Positions 1 through 10,559 of a stretch of DNA of 64,000 nucleotides are shown here, one piece after another. Under the pieces are notes generated by a model. It searched no databases. It was not told the DNA's origin and worked only from the letters and a program-made list of their open reading frames with translations. How positions within the stretch are numbered: the stretch's first letter is position 1; each line of letters starts with the position of its first letter. A program made the position numbers and the translations under genes. Location: assembly GCA_963921825.1 (NCBI GenBank), contig OY997596.1, positions 5,213,001 through 5,277,000 of the forward strand, given 5' to 3'. The stretch is from Erodium maritimum (Eukaryota > Streptophyta > Magnoliopsida > Geraniales > Geraniaceae).

Positions 1-819
1 GTATAGTTATAGTTAATTTCATATAATCATAGAAGTCTGCACACTTGTGCGTCTCACAAAATCAATCACACAATTCAACCATCTCACACAGGAGTCACAC
101 AGTTTACCGTTCACATCACACAACAATTCCACAGAGTCTCCGCACTAACTCATTTCCACAGGTTCTCAACACCTTTCTCTTTCTAACACAACATTCATGT
201 CGACATCTTGTCGTTACAACTCGGTTCAAGCGTCCCCGAATTACGTTGTAACCACTTGACGTCCCCCTATCACGTTCGACTACAGTGGCACCCCAGAGTC
301 GGACCGTGATAGTACAAACACTTCTGTTTGCAGAAATTTGGGCATGACCCGTTTGAATATTCTACTAACCGTCCGCTTAAGCGGTACATTCAATAGACAA
401 CCTGCACCAAGCATTCAGCACAACCACAACACACAGCAAATCATCGCAGCTATACACCTCAGGTCTCGGTAATTACACGATTACCACCCGACCAAGTCAA
501 CATTTCGATTTAACCAATCAATCAACGGCCGACCAAGGTGGCAACCCAATAAACGATCACTTAACAAACACTTCATAAACATCATCGAGCATCGCTCGCT
601 AACCCGACCCCGATCTCAACCGATCGGCATAACAGTTCAACCAAGGCACAGCATAACACAATATAAGGCAAGACTCAAACAAGGCAGTTCGCCATCCGAG
701 ACTCTCGTCGTCTCGGATCTACGCGTAGGGCATTTCCGACTTGCGTAACTGAACACTAGAACCTTAACAACCTAACTCTACCCACCTAATTGGCGTACGG
801 TCCAAAGTTTTGAAAAACC

Positions 820-834
820 AGGCTCTGATACCAA
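820..834 (-). other. Primer binding site, initiator Met tRNA type
   Basis: On the minus strand the bases TTGGTATCAGAGCCT lie 2 bp past the LTR end. This is the standard plant iMet tRNA 3'-end complement and fixes element orientation. Confidence 0.85.
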
Positions 835-836
835 AT

Positions 837-3464
837 TGTCACACCCCAAATCTGTTTTTGACCGGACTCGAGACGTGAACTAAAATCATAATTAGACAAT
901 AATAATAATAAAAGGAAAATTAAATGAAATATACCTCCACATTTAGTTCCAAAATAAATAAAAAAACTCTAATAAGCATGAGTCAAACGCTCAAATCCAA
1001 ACAAGTAAAAACATAGTTTAGTACAAAAATAGAAAGTACGTCTCTACTACAAGTAATCCCCCGGACCCTCAATGAGCTCCCGAGCCTTGAGACGTCCTCT
1101 AAGCCTACTCACCAACGAAACCTGTAAAATAGTAAAAACAGAGGGGGGTGAGCTTACGCTCAGTAGGAAAAAGTAGTAAAGGGAAAAAGGACTCTCGCTC
1201 CGTCACCAAATTTCTCGATTAGTAACACTTACCAAAAATATAACACAAATAGAGATCAACAGGAACACAACTTATTCGTCAATAGAAACAAACTAAAGAA
1301 ACACACGAATACCAAAATATAAGATAATTAAACCACGAGTTTCCGATCTATACATGAGCTCAACATATCGTACCGGAAACGCACATCGGCCTAGATATCT
1401 TCCCGGAACACACAACATCGGGGTGAAACGAATACATCATACCGGAATACCCCTCGGTCCAGATGTCTTCCCGGAACACACAACATCGGGGTGAAACAAC
1501 ATACATCATACCGGAAACGCACATCGGGGCAAGCAACAACACACCATACCGGAAACGCACATCGGCCTAGGTGTCTTCCCGGAAACACACCTCGGGGAAA
1601 CAACAATATACCTCATACCGGGAACGCACATCGGCCTAGAGGTCTTCCCAGAAACGCACCATCGGGGTAAAGCAAACAATATATCATACCGGAAACGCAC
1701 ATCGGCCTAGATATCTTCCCAGAAACACACCATCGGGGTAAAGTCAACACACAATACAATAACAACATACCAATACGTCATCCCATCAAGCTTACCGACA
1801 CACTTACCAAGCAACTTGCATCAGTCTATCATTCACCCGATCATATCACAAGACAACAATTCATAACACATTCATCACATTCATTCAACCAATCATGTCA
1901 CGAAGCAACCATTCATATCACATTCACCATAATCCATACAGCCTAATATGATTCTTAAATTAACCAAAGGACATACTATACTTCGACATTCAATGACTAT
2001 TAACCACAACCACACGCAAACAACACACAATCCTAAGGCCCGACATGGCCACATGTGATCCTACAGCACGACAATTCCCATAATTGAAAGCGGTTATTCT
2101 AGTTAATCACATCCTATATGCAAGCTAAGACTTCACCGGTTATTAACGTCCTATATATGCATACTATTAACATTCTTTAATTAAAAAGCGGAAATTTACT
2201 ACTCTTCCCTACCTCAAGTGTTTTTCAAACTCTTAGTCACACGAACGCCTAGTAGCCTCCTCCTCCGAGCTCGAGAACAAAGTCTAAGATCACACGTAAT
2301 ACTAGAATTAATGACAATTCAAGGGTGGTTTAAGAGGTAAACACCCAAGTTAAAACCCCCAAAAGTTTGGTTAAGGATAGCCCTTCTAATTACTCAAAGA
2401 AACACCCAAAATAGACTCAAAAGGCCCAGAACTGATCTGTCACGGCTCGGGTCACGGAGACGTGAGGCTCCCCATCACGGATGACATCACGGACCCGTGA
2501 TGTGTGCCGTCACGGTCTCTGTCACGGAGCTGTGACGTCTCCCGTCACGGTACCCGTCACGGATCCGTGACGGGTCTGACAGCTCCGTCCTTCTTCTTCC
2601 TCCAGCTTCTTCTCCACGAAATCAAACCCCCAAAACTCCATTTTTAACCTCTAAAAACTCCAAAAACAGTACCATAAACTCCAAAACTCCAATACCCATA
2701 ATGAGTTTCATCAAAACAACAACAATCCAATTGATTTCTACTTAAATCAATCACTTTCTTCCCATAAACAATCATCTAATCAGTGAAGACCCAAAACCCA
2801 ACTAGTTCATGCAATTTCTATGGATACCCATAGCCTCAAATGGATTGAAAGGAGATTGTGAGAGCTTACTTACCTTGGGGATGATGAGATGATGAAGATT
2901 AGAAGACTTTTGAGAAGTTTTGATGAAGAAATGGCTTCAAGCTTCCTCCTTTCCTTCCTTTCTTCTTCTTCAAGCTAAGAAGCTTTTTCCTCTCCTCTCT
3001 CTCTTGTAGATTTCGGCCACCACAAGGATATGATCTGAATTGGGACAAAAATGGGTCTTAAACCTGAGGTGGAGATGACTAAAAGGCTCTCCCTTGCTAT
3101 CTTCTTCTATTTTGGCACTTAGGAGGGCAAATGGGTCATTGTAGACCCATTTCTTCTCCTCCAAGCCACCATGGACAAGTGTCCATGTGGGGACCACCTT
3201 GTCCTTAATTATTTACATGACCTTTAGTTTACTAAGGTTAATCCTCGAATTAGGCCTAGTTTGATCGAAATTTGACTTTTTCGTAAAAACTGTCATTTGA
3301 AAGGAAACGACCCAACTAAACTAACTGTAACGACGACTAAGCTTTTTTGGTCCCGGAAAGGTTCTGAATGGCTCTCGGAGTCATCGGTTGACTTTTCTGG
3401 CCCAAAGTCAACTTTCGTTAGAAATCACCGGTTCGATCGGGATTGACCGGGGGCGGTTCTTACA
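837..3464 (-). repeat. 5' LTR of the Tekay-like element (2628 bp)
   Basis: The + strand begins TGTCACACCCC and ends GGTTCTTACA, so on the element's own strand it starts TGTAAGAACC and ends GGGGTGTGACA with canonical TG..CA. It contains a 70-bp-class minisatellite, a GGTGAGC..GCTCA palindrome, and a cluster of CACGG/CCGTG palindromes near 2440-2580. Several small open frames in it are not credible genes. Confidence 0.8.
1366..1745. repeat. Minisatellite inside the Tekay-like LTR
   Basis: A unit of roughly 60-75 bp recurs about five times. Each unit has CATACCGGAAACGCACATCGG, then a variable spacer, then GTCTTCCCGGAA and CATCGGGGT. Units vary by substitutions and short length changes. The open frames across it are by-products of the repeat. 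Confidence 0.85.
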
Positions 3465-4131
3465 TCTGAACTGTTTTTGGTTGTTGTGAATCCATCCAAA
3501 TCGGCCTTCTTTGGTTACCATGCATCTCCATAGCCTGAAGTGGCAAGAACAAAGAAGACCTACAAATACGAGTACTATTGAATTTATGATTCGGGTTTAA
3601 TTTTTATTAGGGTGTTGTGTCTTACTTGTTGCTGGTAGGTTAAATTCTCTATAAAAATATTTTTATAGTCTAATAAATCTAATCTATATCAAAACCAAAT
3701 TAAAACTCAAATTTGATGGCAAAGAAGATAAAACAAAGTAAATGTGGAACTGCAAAACAACAGTTATAACCACAATGAAACGCATTTTAAAGCAAATATG
3801 TATTCTGTAATTCTATATACAACATGTTTAATTGTTTAGTGTACGATGTGCATTATGATACAACATGTTTAATCAAAACATTTTCCGTATAATCATGATA
3901 TATAAATCAACTTACTAAAAAAATTTATAATGCTTCATGCCGATCAAAAAAAGTTAACAATGCTTCGCTTCCAACAACCTTAGAAATTCTACATAATTAC
4001 TTTATAGAAGCTTATATTGGTGAAAAGTGAAAATTAGTACATTATTTTAAATTTTAAGTCTCGATTCCTACATATAATTTACCGTTTTAAATGTGTTATG
4101 TTTTAGTTTTAGTAAATCAAATTAAAAAGCC
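3465..4131. other. Unassigned AT-rich DNA
   Basis: Between the Tekay LTR end and the target duplication of the next retroposon I see no gene-sized frame, repeat or RNA gene. Confidence 0.5.
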
Positions 4132-4333
4132 AATATAGGGCCATTCTTTTTTTTTTTGATAGATGATGTTTTTGTTTTATTAAACTTTTTACCCCAAGGC
4201 AGAGGAAAAATAGGGGACCGCTTAAAGCTATCCCAAATAACCTTCAAAAGAAACTCTACCACAAACCGGTGAGAGAATCGTGCTAAGAGAAAAAAACAAA
4301 AAAGGAAACAAAAGTCAAATACAAAGAAAAAAA

Positions 4334-5038
4334 CTATCCAATAGAGGGAGGATCATCATCCTTAAACTCTATCTGCAGCATAGTCCCTGTAGTGACAAAA
4401 TGTCTCCAAGCTTCATTTTTCCGTTGAGCCTCGAGCTTCTGAGTTTCACTCATACAAAGTGAACGAGTCGTCACTCGGAAAGGCTGAAGGGGTTTTTTCT
4501 TTCTTTTCCCTTTGACCTTCTGTATTGTTTCTGGTGACCAAACCGGAAAGTCTTGATCGAAACTTGATGACGGATTAAGGGAGGAAGACGCTAAAACCCG
4601 AGAGTCCGATTTGGGGGGGAATTTTTTCACCAAATCGGAACACGATGCAAGAGGGCGAACAAAAAGCCCAGTTTGCACTTGACTTGGCACAGGCCTAATG
4701 GCAGGTGAGCCAACAACAGAGTTGTGGGCTTGAATTCCTGATTCAGCACCATTTAGGCCCACTTGTTCCTCTCCTTCTGCAGCAGCTAACACACGTGAAC
4801 CAGCAACAGAAGACTCCATAGGTTGGGCTTGAATTACTGGCCCAACACCAGTCAAGCCTGTGCGTTCCCCACTTTCAGCAACAACTACTGCGCGATCATC
4901 GCACAAATCACACGAAGGGGTATCCAAATCACGAATCAGTTCAAATTGATTCGCGATCTCAATTGAAGCCCGTAGATCACGCGTCGATCCTGCAGAATCA
5001 AAATTGATTGACTCACGATCTGGAATATTCGGCAGCAC
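4334..5038 (-). pseudogene. C-terminal part of the ORF1-like protein, shifted frame
   Basis: A 234-codon open stretch without a good ATG (it opens on GTG). It continues the ORF1 region in a frame different from the RRM part, so at least one frameshift separates them. It is acidic and Ser/Pro-rich, then has a basic patch KGKRKKKP and a short conserved-looking tail around VTTRSLCMSE. A comparable basic patch (KKRGRPKK) sits in the second copy at 22504-23016, which suggests a shared C-terminal nucleic-acid-binding tail. No zinc knuckle or enzyme motif is visible. Confidence 0.45.
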
Positions 5039-5180
5039 AACCTCTCGGCCACCGGCGGGAAGTTCCGGCGAAAGCTTCGTTTCCAGTGTCGAATCTCGCC
5101 GGAGTTGATGTTTAAGTTTCTGAAAAAACCCTCTTTAAGAGAGGTTGGTCGGGCTTGCAAGCCGTCGGAGAGGAGGTGCT

Positions 5181-5816
5181 CTATTTCCCCATACTCGGAA
5201 CAGAGGGGATCGGTTTTGCAGAAGCCGATCTTAATTGACGTCGAGAAACAGCTACAAGAAGCTGGTGGCCATTGTATCGAAAACCATTGAGCAAATCAAC
5301 CACCTGCAGTGCCGAGTCTCCCGATTCAAATCGCACAAAGCCAAAACGCAGTCCGCATTTATTCGGCCTCTTGCGTATCTTGGCAGCCACCACAACTCCA
5401 TAGGACCCCATCATGTTCTTCATCTTCTCCACCGTCAAACCAATAGGAAGGTTGTTAACATATATCTCCGTCCCAAGAACCGGCTTGTCAAACAAAACCG
5501 GGGACGAAGTTCCAGCAGGGCTTTTGGTCTGCAGAGTCGCAGCCCTTGATTTTGTTTGTGATGGGTCACCAACAGTAGTGTTCTGTTTTGTTGAATGTAA
5601 AACAGAGGACTTCTGCACCGGCTTCGGAGTTGCCGGACGAACCCTTGAACCACAACCAGCCTGCTTCCTTCCCTGATTCCTTCCCGTACAGACCTCACCC
5701 ATGCACATGGTGTAATACTCCTTGTAAAGAGAGAACAGCTCTCTGCAAAACGGGAAAAAAGAATGAAAATCTCTACCTTTGCTCCAGCGGGAAGCCGGCC
5801 GGCCAATAAAGGTCAT
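5181..5816 (-). CDS. RRM-domain ORF1-like protein (211 aa)
   Basis: The ATG lies about 53 nt inside the 5' end of the retroposon. The N-terminal 110 residues are Ser/Thr/Gln/Lys-rich and low complexity. An RRM follows at about residues 115-195, with RNP2 as IYVNNLP and RNP1 as LRFGFVRFE, ending in a HQLLVAVSR strand. An RRM binds single-stranded RNA; in LINE ORF1 it would package the element's own transcript. The frame closes shortly after the RRM, and the downstream conserved part continues in another frame, so the original protein was longer and this copy is frameshifted. Whether it is expressed cannot be told from sequence. Confidence 0.65.
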   Translation of the reverse strand: MTFIGRPASRWSKGRDFHSFFPFCRELFSLYKEYYTMCMGEVCTGRNQGRKQAGCGSRVRPATPKPVQKSSVLHSTKQNTTVGDPSQTKSRAATLQTKSPAGTSSPVLFDKPVLGTEIYVNNLPIGLTVEKMKNMMGSYGVVVAAKIRKRPNKCGLRFGFVRFESGDSALQVVDLLNGFRYNGHQLLVAVSRRQLRSASAKPIPSVPSMGK

Positions 5817-5884
5817 GGAGAGAGTTTCTCTGTCTTGGAAACTTGTTATTAGGTGCTTATGTTTCTTTTAATATAGGGTCATTC

Positions 5885-6316
5885 TTCCCCATTGCTTATG
5901 TTATGCTTGACTGTGTTGAATTGGTATTTGTTGGTTCATGGAATGTGAAATAGTGATTCTTTGTGCGGATAAACTCGGATGTATGCATTATTTGTTCCAT
6001 ACTTCCATTTCATCTAAACAATAAAAATTAAAAACAAGTGTGCTTGTGGATCCATATCCTGATACAGTTATGTTACTATGTCATATGAGTATTATTAAGT
6101 AATATTAACTATCAAGTAACTTGTGTCAAGACTTATAATTTGTTTGATTATAATTTATTTGTTCAGTTGTTTGAATATGTGACTTATGATTTTGTTAGCT
6201 TATAACTTGCATTGATCAATGAGTATTATCAATTTATTAGAAAGACATGGTTTTGTTATTTTGTGGTATCAAATTTTTGTGAGAGTTTGTTATTTTGTAC
6301 TTGTATTGTACATTAA
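5885..6316. other. Unassigned AT-rich DNA
   Basis: AT-rich sequence between the retroposon's right target duplication and the Harbinger-like end. It has no coding or repeat signal I can name. Confidence 0.45.
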
Positions 6317-6435
6317 AGGCATGTACAATGGAAAGGCTCACTAGTAAGGCTCACATGCTGACTGTTCAAAATATGGGACTCATGACTCAAAATAGTGGGT
6401 GTTTTGCAATGAGAGACTTGTATGTGAGGCTTGTA

Positions 6436-6785
6436 TTGTTAGTGGATGCTGACTGGATGCTGAGTGGTTAATTAATTGATATTTTGCTGTTTTATTTCAT
6501 TCTTTATCAGAAACAATTTTAATTATATAATATTTAAATCAATGTGAAAAAAAAATTAATGATAATAATAAAAATAATAAATAAATTTAACACTAAAAAA
6601 ATGAACTTGAACTTTTATTCATCCCCTTTTAATACATGCGAGTGGATGCTGACTACATTATTAATTGATATTTTATTGTTTTATTTAATTCTTTATTAAA
6701 TCAGTTAATATTATGTAAAATTGAAATAAATATGAAAAATAATAATGAATGATAATATAAAATAATGATCAATAAATAATATAAT
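6436..6785. repeat. Degenerate direct duplication, AT-rich
   Basis: A segment starting GTGGATGCTGACT, followed by TTAATTGATATTTT.TTG and a long A/T tract, occurs near 6440 and again near 6642, a period of about 200 bp. The two copies are clearly diverged. Confidence 0.6.
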
Positions 6786-7346
6786 TTTATGGATATAGGA
6801 AAAAAAACCTCTCCTCGCCTCTGTCGAGACACCTAAACTCTAACCTAATGTGCTCGCGGATTTCTGCGTTTTTCGCTGACCAGGCTGCGCGTTCCAGCTC
6901 CCCACCGGCGCCTCTCCCCTCGCCTCCAACCATGACCACACCATCTTCCCAGCCCTCCTCTCTGAAGGTGCTCGCCTTGGACCCTCCTCCATCGAATGGT
7001 GGTATGGGTGCGATTGCGGGAGACCTCGCCTCATTAGCCGCTGGCGTGGGTGCAGAAACGGGGGTTGTCCCTCCCTCTTGCCTGTCGCACAAATGGTGCG
7101 GCTTAAACGGACTCGTAGGAAGAAGTAGGTGGCGCCTCCATCGACTCCGTCCTAGGACTTGGTGCAGGCCCCGCCCTCGAACCCTCCTAAGATGCTCACT
7201 GATCGAGAATGCACCAGGGGAGCAGGCTCTGTTGCCCAAAGCTCTGCATGCGCGCCGGGGACGTCCTCCAAAACAGATGAACGATGTGCATCACCCCAGT
7301 AGTCGGCTAGGGTTTTTAGGGCCACCGACTGCAGCTAGCGGAAGGG

Positions 7347-7904
7347 TTGGAGGCGGCGAATGGGGAAACTACCGTTTTCCCTTTGGCTGATCCAATCACC
7401 CATTCCCAAAAGGGCCAGCCCTTGCTGATGGAATTGGCGGGGGCACACTCACAGCCTCGCTCTCGTATCCCGCCTCCATCAGTAGAGCCTGATACTCCCC
7501 TACAGGCTCTTCAACACAGTTTCTCTGGCTGCTCCCTAGGGTTTGAGGAACCAGTAAAAGTTACTGTCGTGAATGGGGTGCTTGATTCGACCGCACTTTC
7601 CCGCCAACAATATGTGATGGTGGGTCGTCTCCTCACGGAGGTCCAACCTCGTAGGGATACTCTCCTCCATATCCTTACCAATGCATGGGGCAAATCAATT
7701 GTTGGTTTGGTCATAAAGGACACTGCCCCTGGTGTCTTCAGGTTCTATTTTGCCAGAAAGGAGGACATGGATTGGGTTCGGCTTAATGAACCATGGTGCT
7801 TTGATGGAAAACCACTGATGCTAGCGGAGACGGATTCATTCGTCCAAGACCTTCTGCCCATGGACAGGATGCAACTTTGGGTTCATGCCCATAATATCCC
7901 CTAG
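7347..7904 (+). pseudogene. LINE ORF1 fragment with DUF4283 domain
   Basis: A 185-codon frame opening on a non-ATG codon. Residues about 75-180 show the DUF4283 pattern of plant LINE ORF1 proteins: QYVMVGRLLTE, then KSIVGLVIKD, then VFRFYFARKEDMDWVR, then EPWCFDGKPLML and WVHAHNIP at the end. DUF4283 proteins bind nucleic acid with a downstream zinc knuckle. The frame stops directly after HNIP, where family members normally continue, and the knuckle lies in another frame. At least two disruptions therefore separate this from a working ORF1. GC content is higher than in the flanks, as is usual for LINE ORF1. Confidence 0.7.
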
Positions 7905-8026
7905 ATAGTGAGCACGAGGATTACTGGTACTAGAATTGGGGGCACTAGGAGGGACAGTGGATGTCCCTTGTGATGAATTCGGCCAGTGTTAGGGAGGGAC
8001 GGTGAAGGTCCGCTTCTGGCACTCTA

Positions 8027-8413
8027 TTGACCGACCCATGTGCCGCCATATGCGCCTTCGATTCCCTGAATTCAAGGACCCGATCACATGGTCCCATTCA
8101 TATGTCAAGTTGTCAACTTTTCTGTGGTAATTGTGGGTGTATTGGCCATTCGCCCACGACCTGTGACAAGGAGATCCCGGGCATCCATACTTTTGATAAG
8201 TCACTGAAGCACTTCCCCAAGACCCGGAATGATAAAGGATATGCCACGACTTGGGCACAGACTGCTAGGGTGCCACCGGGCTTTGCTCCACTATTAAATG
8301 GGTTACCCCCTCCACGGCCTGGCCCTCGAGAGGGGGCGGGGAAGGCACCTTGGGGAACCGGGGGGATCGGCACAAGGAGGATCATCAGGGACCTCATGGG
8401 TTGGACTGTTTGA
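8027..8413 (+). pseudogene. LINE ORF1 zinc-knuckle fragment
   Basis: The frame contains CGNCGCIGHSPTTC, a CX2CX4HX4C zinc knuckle, followed by a Pro/Gly-rich tail. In the adjacent frame just upstream the sequence reads RLRFPEFKDPITW.., the usual lead-in to this knuckle, so a frameshift lies between. It is the C-terminal part of the same ORF1 as 7347-7904. Confidence 0.65.
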
Positions 8414-8832
8414 GGAACCTTCATCGGCTCCAGGAATGAAGATGGGCTCAGCGGGAGAACCCCAGGAAGATCAGGCGAGGGCTGGGAAATAGCCCCACCA
8501 GGAGTCATGAGTAGTACATTAGGCTTGGGGGAGTTTGGGTACTCCCGCCGAGGTCACCATGTCCTCAACCCGGTATTGGTAGTCATATGCTCAGTTTTAT
8601 AGCGAATGAAGAGTGTCACCTTTAGGTGGCCCAACGGTTTGTAGACCCTACCTGAAGCAGTGGCCGCCAGTACTTTCATGGTTTTGTGGTTTTATACTTT
8701 CAGTTATATTTATTCTGGTTTTTGTTTTATTTAGTTTTTCTGGCCTCTCCATGCGTCTTGGACGCAAAAGTTGTTACAGTGTTTTTGTCAAACATGTACT
8801 AACCCTTTTAATGGAATGAAACATTGATTACT

Positions 8833-8834
<2 letters not shown>

Positions 8835-8863
<29 letters not shown>
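8835..8863. repeat. (AT)n microsatellite
   Basis: About 14 AT units between the LINE 3' end and the first Micron-like MITE. Confidence 0.95.
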
Positions 8864-8867
<4 letters not shown>

Positions 8868-9216
8868 GGCTATCCAGTAAAAACCCTCCTTATTATGCAA
8901 ACTATGAACCAATCTAAGCCACAGGATGCGGTCAAAGTGACGTCAGTAGAGCGCGCGCGATGCTGACACGTGGCAGATGCGCGCGCGCCTCTGCCCGCGC
9001 GCGTGAGCGTGTTGACCACGCGCGCGCACGGTGCTAATAGTTTAGCGCGCACAGTGCTAACAGGTCAACCTATTAGCGTTGTGCGCCCAAACTATTAGCA
9101 CCGTGCGCGCCACGTGTCAGCACTGTGCGCGCGCATCAGCAGCGCGCGCGCCCACGTGTCAACACCTGGTGAGTTCGTAGTTTGCACAATAATGGTGGTT
9201 TTTACTTGATACCAAT

Positions 9217-9218
<2 letters not shown>
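8864..9218. mobile_element. Micron-like MITE A, seated in (TA)n
   Basis: It begins GGGTGGCTATCCAG and its inverted right end begins GGATTGGTATCAAG, with AGTAAAAACC following on both; 18 of the first 22 bases agree. TA microsatellites flank both sides, as in plant Micron elements. The interior is full of alternating GC and CACGTGTCAGCAC blocks that fold back on each other. It is non-coding. Confidence 0.7.

Positions 9219-9254
<36 letters not shown>
9219..9254. repeat. (TA)n microsatellite
   Basis: About 18 TA units separating the two Micron-like MITEs. Confidence 0.95.
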
Positions 9255-9260
<6 letters not shown>

Positions 9261-9565
9261 CTATACAGTAAAAACCACCCTTATTGTGCAAACTACGAAC
9301 TCACCAGGTGCTGACACGTGGCGCGCACAGTGTTGATAGTTTGCGCCTATTAGCACTGTGCTGCGCAAACTATCAGCACTGTGCGCGCCACGTGTCAGCA
9401 CCTGGTGAGTTCGTAGTTTGCACAATAAGGTGCGGTGTTTTATATATTTATTGTCCACGTGTCAGCATCTGGTGCGCTCTGCTGACATCAATTTGGGGGG
9501 ATCCTGTGGCTCTCGTGGGTTCGTAGTTTGCACAATAAAAAGGGGTTTGTACCTGATACCAACCC
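9255..9565. mobile_element. Micron-like MITE B with 66-bp near-perfect foldback
   Basis: The ends are GGGTAGCTATACAG and, inverted, GGGTTGGTATCAGG. Arms 9281-9346 and 9363-9428 are reverse complements at 65 of 66 positions around a 16-bp loop. Followed by (AT)n at 9566-9585. It is related to MITE A: the same GTTCGTAGTTTGCACAATAA arm occurs in A at about 9172-9191. Confidence 0.75.
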
Positions 9566-9585
9566 TATATATATATATATATATA

Positions 9586-10185
9586 GTTTTATGTACTAAA
9601 TTAATAATTTTATGTGCGTACAGAAAGAACACATTCTATTCATTTGCAAATCAATTCATAGAGAAACCAACAAAACCTACGAAAATATCTTGCAACTAGG
9701 GCACCACCTCACTTCCAAAACCCATTAGTTTAAGTCCCCCCAATAAAATATAATAAACCCCAATATGTCCCTTTTACACCACTTGTTAGGTGTACCAACG
9801 CTTGAATATTCTATAAACCATCTCGAACCCATTTTCTTAATTACACCCCATGTCCTCCAATATGTCTTTGTTTTTTGCTAATTAAAATTTTAATGCCACA
9901 TGCATGCATGTATGTATATTGCGTATGCATGTATAACATGACTTAACATTTGGCCTAATTTTAATTCCACATGCATGCATTAGTTTAAGCTTCTAATTTT
10001 GTTTTGAGAGTACCACACCGGTAAAAAAGAAAAAAAAAATATCCTGTGCTAGTTATAAAAGGGGACAAAAGATTTTTGAAAATCATATTTCTATTGACAA
10101 TCCAAATATTGGTATAACTGCCATAAGTTAATAAAATTTTGGATATTGTATTTAATTTTATTTTTTTAAAAAAATTGTTCGTATC
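9586..10185. other. Unassigned AT-rich DNA
   Basis: No gene or named repeat is seen. Short ATGCATGCATG tracts occur near 9902 and 9972. This may be interior of the Harbinger-like element. Confidence 0.4.
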
Positions 10186-10189
10186 ACCA

Positions 10190-10393
10190 CGTGGAAAGCC
10201 ACGAGTGGCTGGAGGCCAGACGTGGGACGCGGGCTTCGGCCCGTCCCGCGGTTGTGGGATGTGGGACACGGGCCTCGGCCCGGCCCGCGGTTTTTGCGGG
10301 ACGCGTAAAAGCCGTCCCACAAAGGGACGGCCCGCGTCCTGCGGCCCGCAAAAACGCGAGTCGGGCCGTTGAGCTGGTCCGTTGTACATGCTC
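10190..10393. repeat. GC-rich foldback next to a Harbinger-type end
   Basis: Local GC content is far above the flanks. Imperfect inverted segments include GCGGGACGCG against CGCGTCCTGCGG and GCCGTCCC against GGGACGGC, around a centre near 10322. It ends in CCGTTGTACATGCTC. It resembles a Harbinger MITE arm; frames across it on both strands are chance products. Confidence 0.5.
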
Positions 10394-10434
10394 TAATGTC
10401 ATTAACCCTTTTCATTAGTTTCTACTTTCTAGAC

Positions 10435-10559
10435 ATGGTTGAAAATGTAACTTCCGGTTTTGGTGTGCGTAAACACTCTAATTCAACACCACTAAAGTTA
10501 GATATTTTAAGATTGAAGGTGAAATTAAATGATGTAGGGTGGGATTATGTAGTGAAAGC
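10435..10559 (+). pseudogene. BED-hAT transposase, N-terminal piece
   Basis: The ATG at 10435 opens MVENVTSGFGVRK and the piece ends DVGWDYVVKA. 'D.GW.Y' is the standard start of the BED zinc finger in this hAT group. The frame is cut inside the codon after KA by the Ac-like hAT and resumes at 21387 with DPKNVD. A small promoter-like AT-rich stretch precedes it. Confidence 0.65.

Larger units (their letters stand above)
1..3464 (-). mobile_element. Tekay/Del-like Ty3 LTR retrotransposon, 5' end, continues off left edge
   Basis: Read on the minus strand, a 2.6 kb LTR (837-3464) is followed at once by an initiator-Met-tRNA-type primer site and then an untranslated leader running to position 1. 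So this is the 5' end of an element whose gag and pol lie left of the window. Long LTRs with an iMet primer site are usual in the Tekay/Del chromovirus clade, and the LTR shares a palindromic motif with three other Tekay-like LTRs here. No coding part is visible, so completeness cannot be judged. Confidence 0.75.
4147..5869 (-). mobile_element. ORF1-only LINE-like retroposon with RRM, poly(A) tail and 15-bp TSD
   Basis: The insertion is flanked by AATATAGGGCCATTC (4132-4146) and AATATAGGGTCATTC (5870-5884), a 15-bp target duplication with one difference. Its minus-strand 3' end is TATCAAA running into an A tract (T11 at 4147-4157), with AATAAA about 25 bp upstream. That is target-primed reverse transcription as done by L1-type LINEs. 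From 5' to 3' it holds a short leader, an RRM ORF and a second frame rich in basic residues, then the tail. No endonuclease or reverse transcriptase is present. RRM-bearing ORF1 is known from the BNR subclade of plant L1 LINEs. An alternative is a retrocopy of a host RRM mRNA. Confidence 0.8.
6795..8834 (+). mobile_element. Internally deleted L1-type LINE (ORF1 remnant plus 3' end)
   Basis: The plus strand carries the usual plant L1 ORF1 order: a DUF4283 domain (about 7560-7900), then a CCHC zinc knuckle (about 8115-8160). After about 8500 the sequence passes within some 100 bp into a LINE-like 3' untranslated end that merges with an (AT)n tract. Endonuclease and reverse transcriptase (ORF2) are missing, so a deletion of several kb is inferred. 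No clear target duplication was found, because the right end is a microsatellite. Confidence 0.7.
6317..10393. mobile_element. Candidate PIF/Harbinger end pair (or two separate MITE ends)
   Basis: The left end reads AGGCATGTACAATGG after TAA (6314-6316). The right end reads CCGTTGTACATGCTC before TAA (10394-10396). The ends are inverted, match at 12 of 15 bases, and have the 3-bp TAA duplication typical of PIF/Harbinger. Between them lie a LINE and two Micron-like MITEs as later insertions. The regions just inside the two ends do not resemble each other, so these may instead be ends of two different Harbinger MITEs whose partner ends are lost. No transposase frame is present. Confidence 0.35.

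Noticed and set aside
1366-1745. Small minus-strand ORFs rich in Cys, Pro and Arg (MRFRYG.. types)
   Set aside because: They are the same minisatellite read in different frames, not proteins.
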